Position numbers and translations under genes: made by a program. The notes under the pieces were generated by a model that saw only the letters and a list, made by a program, of their open reading frames with translations, did no database searches and was not told the DNA's origin. This document shows, in pieces, positions 59,997-64,000 of a stretch of 64,000 bases of DNA. Location of the stretch: assembly GCA_963710815.1 (NCBI GenBank), contig CAVQCA010000140.1, positions 21,210 through 85,209 on the forward strand. Reading direction: 5' to 3'. Position 1 is the stretch's first letter. Each line of letters begins with the position of its first letter. The DNA comes from CAVQCA01 sp963710815. Its GTDB lineage: Bacteria > Pseudomonadota > Gammaproteobacteria > UBA9214.

Positions 59997-60977
59997 TCAG
60001 GCCGGGTGCAGGCCGAGTTTCTCGAACAGCGCGTCATCGCGCGCCGTATCCGGATTTCCCGTGGTCAGCAGTTTTTCGCCGTAAAAAATCGAATTGGCCC
60101 CGGCGAAAAAGCACAATGCCTGCAGCTCGTCACTCATTTCACCGCGGCCGGCGGACAGGCGCACATACGCGCGCGGCATCAGCAGGCGCGCCACGGCGAT
60201 GGTCCGCACGAATTCCAGCGGATCGATCGCGGCCTCGTTCTCCAGCGGCGTCCCGGCGACCTTCACCAGCTGGTTGATCGGCACGCTGCCCGGATGCTCC
60301 GGCAGGTTCGCCAGTTCGCACAACAGCGACACGCGGTCGTCACGACCTTCTCCCAGACCGACAATGCCTCCGCAGCAGACATTGATCCCGGCGTCGCGAA
60401 CATGGCCGAGGGTGTCCAGCCGGTCCTGATAGCGGCGCGTGGTGATGATTTCACCGTAGAACTCCGGCGAGGTGTCCAGGTTATGGTTGTAATAGTCGAG
60501 ACCGGCCTGCTTGAGTTGCCGTGCCTGCTCCGCCTCCAGCATGCCCAGGGTCACGCAGGTCTCCAGCCCCTCGGCGCGCACCCGGCGCACCATCTCCACC
60601 ACCCGTTCGAAATTCCGGCCGCGCGGACTGCGCCAGGCCGCGCCCATGCAGAAGCGCGTGGCGCCGGCCTCCCGGGCGCGCCGCGCCGCCGCCACCACCG
60701 CCTCGACATCGAGCAGGGCCTCGGGCTCGAGCCCGGTGTCGTGATGCACGCTCTGCGGACAGTAGCCGCAGTCTTCCGGGCAGCCGCCGGTCTTGATGCT
60801 CAACAGTGTGCTGATCTGCACGGCGTTGGGATCGAAATTCCGCCGGTGAGCCGTCTGGGCCCGGTACAGCAGTTCATTGAATGGCAGTTCGAAGAGCGAC
60901 CGAACCTCGTCGCGGGACCAGTCGTGGCGCACACCGGAATCAGAGGAATCCGACAGACGGGGCATTGGCTTGTTCAT
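59997..60977 (-). CDS. bioB: Biotin synthase
   Basis: Radical-SAM insertion of sulfur into dethiobiotin. 326 aa from ATG 60977 (MNKPMPRLSD): the [4Fe-4S] motif Cys66-x3-Cys70-x2-Cys73 in GGCPEDCGYCPQS, CMGAAWRSPRGR, YNHNLDTSPEFY, CCGGIVGLGEG (with the [2Fe-2S] Cys) and RLSAGRGEMSDELQALCFFAGANSIFYGEKLLTT. Divergent from comF across a repeat copy. Confidence 0.96.
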   Translation of the reverse strand: MNKPMPRLSDSSDSGVRHDWSRDEVRSLFELPFNELLYRAQTAHRRNFDPNAVQISTLLSIKTGGCPEDCGYCPQSVHHDTGLEPEALLDVEAVVAAARRAREAGATRFCMGAAWRSPRGRNFERVVEMVRRVRAEGLETCVTLGMLEAEQARQLKQAGLDYYNHNLDTSPEFYGEIITTRRYQDRLDTLGHVRDAGINVCCGGIVGLGEGRDDRVSLLCELANLPEHPGSVPINQLVKVAGTPLENEAAIDPLEFVRTIAVARLLMPRAYVRLSAGRGEMSDELQALCFFAGANSIFYGEKLLTTGNPDTARDDALFEKLGLHPA

Positions 60978-61056
60978 AGGATGGCAACCCAACATGGAAA
61001 CGGGGATCAGGGACTGAAGGGTACAGGCTTGGCGATCAACCATATGAAGAAACAAA

Positions 61057-61140
61057 TTCACCGCAAAGACGCAAAGAGCGCAAAGAACTTAATTGCAAAA
61101 ATAATTGAGGACTTTGCGATCTTTGCGCTTTTGCGTTGAA
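61057..61140. repeat. Dispersed palindromic repeat family 1, copy 6
   Basis: Left arm TTCACCGCAAAGACGCAAAG then AGCGCAAAG; right arm CTTTGCGATCTTTGCGCTTT then TGCGTTGAA. About 25 AT-rich bases between. In the bioB-comF divergent interval. Confidence 0.87.
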
Positions 61141-61216
61141 AACGGCGTTATTGGATGGACACAAAACACCGCCAGCACAGGAACTATGGAGTCGTTCACG
61201 ACAACTGTCAACCGAA

Positions 61217-61936
61217 ATGAAAGCGAATGGTTTACAACTAACGCGGTGGCTCGACACCCTGTTATTCCCGCCCCGCTGCCGACTCTGCGGTGCATCACCC
61301 GCGGCGGATACCGACCTGTGCCAGGCATGCCTCGATGACCTGCCCTGGCTGGAGGGCGGCTGCCTTCGGTGCGCCCACCCGCTGGCGAGCGGAGTCGAGA
61401 CCCTGTTGTGCGGCGCATGCCTGAAGCGACCGCCAGCGTTCGACGCCGCCACCGCCCTGCTGCACTATCATCCGCCCGCAGATTACCTGATTCAGCGGTT
61501 GAAGTTCTCCGGCGAACTGGCCATCGGCCCGCTGCTGGCCGACCTGCTGGCCGGCAAAATCGCCGCCCGGACGACGCCCCTGCCTGACCTTCTCATCCCG
61601 GTTCCCCTGCATCCCGCGCGACTGCAGTCGCGCGGATTCAACCAGGCCACGGAACTGGCGCGGACCCTCGGCCGACGCCTGGCCGTACCGGTCGATCACC
61701 GACGCTGCCAACGCGACCGCCGCACCAAACCGCAGTCCCTGACGCCACTGCGACTACGCCGGCGCAACCTGCGCGGGGCATTCAGCGTGACCGGCGAGCT
61801 GCCGACGGCCGCGCATGTCGCCATCATCGACGACGTTTTGACCACAGGCCATACAGCGGACGAGCTCGCGCGAGTGCTGCGGCGCGCCGGGGCCGCCCGT
61901 GTTGAGGTCTGGATCATCGCCCGTTCGGCACACTGA
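61217..61936 (+). CDS. ComF family phosphoribosyltransferase-like protein
   Basis: 239-aa protein with an N-terminal zinc-finger-like Cys cluster (CRLCG, CQAC, CLRCAHP, CGAC) and a C-terminal type I phosphoribosyltransferase domain (LIPVPLHPARLQSRGFNQATELAR; PRPP motif VAIIDDVLTTGHTADELA). Related to ComFC/GntX, needed for DNA uptake or gluconate use in some bacteria. ATG 61217 is preferred; the frame is open to 61136, but that part lies in the repeat. Divergent from bioB, the usual gammaproteobacterial pairing. Confidence 0.9.
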   Translation: MKANGLQLTRWLDTLLFPPRCRLCGASPAADTDLCQACLDDLPWLEGGCLRCAHPLASGVETLLCGACLKRPPAFDAATALLHYHPPADYLIQRLKFSGELAIGPLLADLLAGKIAARTTPLPDLLIPVPLHPARLQSRGFNQATELARTLGRRLAVPVDHRRCQRDRRTKPQSLTPLRLRRRNLRGAFSVTGELPTAAHVAIIDDVLTTGHTADELARVLRRAGAARVEVWIIARSAH

Positions 61937-61998
61937 GGCGACCGGGAGTCCTCCCGTAAACCCCGGCTGTGCAGGCTCAGGCCAGCCGGACATTCTGC

Positions 61999-62889
61999 TC
62001 ACACCTGGCCGGAATGCATCATGGCAAACAGATAGTCGAGCAGTATGCCCATGAAGATCACCGCGCCGAACCAGTTGTTGTTCAGGAACGCCCGGAAGCA
62101 GCCCTCACGCTCGCGGTAGCGGATCAGACCCTGCTGGTAGAGCGCCAGCAGGGCGGCGAGCACGAGGCTGCCGTAGTAAAACCAGCCCAGCCCGGCCTGG
62201 TGGCCGATCATGGCCAGGCAGACCAGCAGCATCACTTGCAGTACGCCGAGGATCTGGCGATCGGCATCCCCGAACAGGATGGCGGTCGACTTCACGCCGA
62301 GCACGATATCGTCATCCCGGTCCACCATGGCGTACATGGTGTCGTAGACCGTCGCCCACAGCACCGTCGCCGTGAACATCAGCCAGCCGAGTGGCGGGAC
62401 GGTGCCGGTGACCGCGGCGAAGGCCATCGGCACTGCCCAGCCGAAGGCGGCGCCGAGATACACCTGCGGCAGGTGGGTCACCCGCTTCATGAACGGGTAG
62501 GTGCCGGCCAGCAACACGGCCACTACCGACAGCATAATGGTCAGCGTGTTGAGCAGCAGCACCAGCCCAAAGGCCGCCAGGCAGAGCAGGATAAACAGCA
62601 GCTTCGCCTCCCCCGGTGTGACCCTTCCGGCGGTCAGGGGACGGTGGCGCGTGCGCGCGACGTGCCGGTCGATTTCCCGGTCCGCGAAGTCGTTGATCAC
62701 GCAGCCAGCCGAGCGCATCAGTATGACGCCGACGATGAAAATCAGCACGATCTGCGGCGGCGGCCGGCCTTCACCGGCAATCATCAACGCCCACAGCGCG
62801 GGCCAGAGCAGCAGAAAAATCCCGATCGGCCGGTTGAGCCGCATCAGCAGCGCATATTCACGAAGACGGCCGGCAAGCAGTGCGATCAT
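61999..62889 (-). CDS. ubiA: 4-hydroxybenzoate polyprenyltransferase
   Basis: Membrane prenyltransferase of ubiquinone synthesis. 296 aa, about eight helices, both Asp-rich motifs present: NDFADREIDRHVARTRHRP and YDTMYAMVDRDDDIVLGVKSTA. The start LREYALLMRLNRPIGIFLLLWPALWAL is typical. Downstream of ubiC, with a 176-base gap in which nothing is recognisable. Confidence 0.97.
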   Translation of the reverse strand: MIALLAGRLREYALLMRLNRPIGIFLLLWPALWALMIAGEGRPPPQIVLIFIVGVILMRSAGCVINDFADREIDRHVARTRHRPLTAGRVTPGEAKLLFILLCLAAFGLVLLLNTLTIMLSVVAVLLAGTYPFMKRVTHLPQVYLGAAFGWAVPMAFAAVTGTVPPLGWLMFTATVLWATVYDTMYAMVDRDDDIVLGVKSTAILFGDADRQILGVLQVMLLVCLAMIGHQAGLGWFYYGSLVLAALLALYQQGLIRYREREGCFRAFLNNNWFGAVIFMGILLDYLFAMMHSGQV

Positions 62890-63065
62890 AACGGTCGTTT
62901 TACTACACCGGGATGGCTGGCGACAGGTAACGGTTCACACACCGCACGGATGCACACGTCGGGACGGGCATTTTCCCAAGGCCCACGGTCGGTTGTTGAA
63001 CCGACATCCTTCCCGGCACCCCGATGTCTACTGCCGATCTGCCGTCGCCCGGAAGCAATTGCGGG

Positions 63066-63713
63066 CTACCGTTTTTCCCGCGGCGGGCGGGCAAGTTCAT
63101 CCGCGGGGAACCCCGGCAGAAAGATCTCGCTCACCAGCAGCGGTTTGTGCGCCAGCCGGAAGATGGAACGCCGTCCCCAGATCTCATCGTGGGTCTGCCA
63201 AAGATCGCGCACGGCGTCCGTATACAGCATTTCGCCCGGGCGGATGCGCGCCAGTTCCACGACGCCGCGCCGCATGCCCCGATCGGCAAACAGCATGGCG
63301 CCCAGCGGCCGGGCGCCCAGATGGGTCAGCCGGCGCAACCGGCCCGAGAGTGACGACACCGGGATCACGGTACGCGCGTAGACCCAGGGACGTTCATCGC
63401 ACAACAGCTGCACCTGGCGAATAATCGCCAGGCCGCCGCGCCGCATGCCCAGCACCCGTGCCTCGTCCAGGCGTGGCCGACCCCATACCTGCGACAATAC
63501 CCTTACCCGGAATTCACCGGCACAGAGCCCCTGCAACCGTCGTGTCAGCGAGGCCGGATCCAGCAGCCAGGCGGTCAGTGCGCCCGGCAGTTCGCTGTGT
63601 CGGTAACACCGGCAGGGCTGCCAGCGGGTTGCCGTGGGTGCCGGGAGATGGGGAGTGTTCAAGTTTGCCGTCGACGAGGGTTCAAGCGGGCGGGGATTAT
63701 CGCATGTTTTCAC
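63066..63713 (-). CDS. ubiC: Chorismate lyase
   Basis: First ubiquinone step: converts chorismate to 4-hydroxybenzoate and pyruvate. 215 aa with RVRVLSQVWGRP, MRRGGLAIIRQVQLLCDERPWVYARTVIP (active-site Arg region) and the SIFRLAHKPLLVSEIFLPGFP C-terminal motif. The first roughly 25 residues are not conserved, so a later start is possible. Between recG and ubiA, the common order. Confidence 0.93.
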   Translation of the reverse strand: MKTCDNPRPLEPSSTANLNTPHLPAPTATRWQPCRCYRHSELPGALTAWLLDPASLTRRLQGLCAGEFRVRVLSQVWGRPRLDEARVLGMRRGGLAIIRQVQLLCDERPWVYARTVIPVSSLSGRLRRLTHLGARPLGAMLFADRGMRRGVVELARIRPGEMLYTDAVRDLWQTHDEIWGRRSIFRLAHKPLLVSEIFLPGFPADELARPPREKR

Positions 63714-63736
63714 TGTATAGGGATCTGTCCATCGGG

Positions 63737-64000
63737 CTATACCTCGCCGTAATGGACCGCGTCGCCCAGCCAGCGGCGGATCAGCGGTGCGACGTTTTCC
63801 GGGCAGCAGGCCAGCAACTGCGCGGCGGCCTGCTCGACCGTGGCGAGCAGGGTCTCGTCACGCAACAGGTCGGCGATATGAAATTTCATCTCCCCGGTCT
63901 GGCGCGTGCCGAGCACTTCGCCGGGACCGCGCAGCATCATGTCGCGGCGCGCGATCTCGAAACCGTCGCTGGTTTCCCGCAGCGCCGCCAGCCGGTCACG
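63737..64000 (-). CDS. recG: ATP-dependent DNA helicase RecG, C-terminal end only
   Basis: 88 codons before the stop at 63737; the rest lies beyond the window. The helicase end motif is clear: RLAALRETSDGFEIARRDMMLRGPGEVLGTRQTG, followed by the short LLRDETLLATVEQAAAQLL tail. RecG remodels stalled replication forks. Partial gene. Confidence 0.93.
   Translation of the reverse strand, partial: RDRLAALRETSDGFEIARRDMMLRGPGEVLGTRQTGEMKFHIADLLRDETLLATVEQAAAQLLACCPENVAPLIRRWLGDAVHYGEV

Noticed and set aside
39316..61140. Repeats considered as a CRISPR array
   Set aside because: Copies are kilobases apart, palindromic over long arms, without regular spacers or cas genes.
61969..63381. 470-codon open frame antisense to ubiA/ubiC
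   Set aside because: Spans two well-supported genes and their gap with low-complexity His/Gln/Arg text.
1..64000. tRNA, rRNA and riboswitch genes
   Set aside because: Scanned by eye for tRNA arm patterns, rRNA-conserved segments and common riboswitch cores; none found. A covariance-model search would be needed to exclude small RNAs.

Overview
The window is 64 kb of GC-rich chromosome from a gammaproteobacterium. Gene order supports this: proC-yggT-yggU, coaBC-dut-algC-argB, radC ... rpmB-rpmG, rsmD-coaD-fdx, ftsY-ftsE-ftsX-rpoH, bioB-F-H-C-D opposite comF, and recG-ubiC-ubiA. A heme-copper oxidase cluster, a sucrose-synthesis module, an Anr/FNR-type site and a VPLPPA-type sorting signal fit a free-living, probably salt-adapted (Chromatiales-like) organism. 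That placement is inference; no rRNA or tRNA gene is present to test it.

Layout. 1-12.1 kb: housekeeping genes (proC, an AmpG-like transporter, exonuclease III, pyrE, argB, a membrane-anchored AlgC, dut, coaBC). 12.5-22.5 kb is the accessory part. radC is followed by a three-tyrosine-recombinase (RIT) element whose 31-bp terminal inverted repeat contains the last seven codons of radC. Next, on the minus strand, come sucrose synthase, a PfkB kinase and a sucrose-phosphate synthase/phosphatase. rpmB-rpmG, normally next to radC, resume at 22.75 kb. 23-35.6 kb: a desaturase, an orphan HyuA-type hydantoinase, a Gld-type ABC exporter, mutM, an FNR-box-preceded small membrane protein and argE. 35.7-44.5 kb: a RimK-like ligase, gamma-glutamyltransferase, ferredoxin, coaD, rsmD, a lamin-tail surface protein and an M16 peptidase pair. 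44.6-48.3 kb: ftsYEX-rpoH, with a CIRCE (HrcA) operator over the rpoH promoter. 48.5-55.8 kb: cytochrome oxidase genes, without ctaG/COX11 or COX15. 56-64 kb: biotin synthesis, comF, ubiA, ubiC and the end of recG.

Two families of dispersed palindromic repeats (CCGCAAAGACGCAAAG type and GCCACGGAAGCACACGG type) sit in at least nine intergenic positions, including between ftsY and ftsE and inside the bio cluster. At least seven loci (TSUP remnant, algC, sus, the sps-kinase gap, RimK-like, rsmD, DUF2244) carry one-base frame breaks. Several are in short homopolymers and several are in housekeeping genes, so consensus error is a strong alternative to real decay, above all for the 3' half of sucrose synthase.
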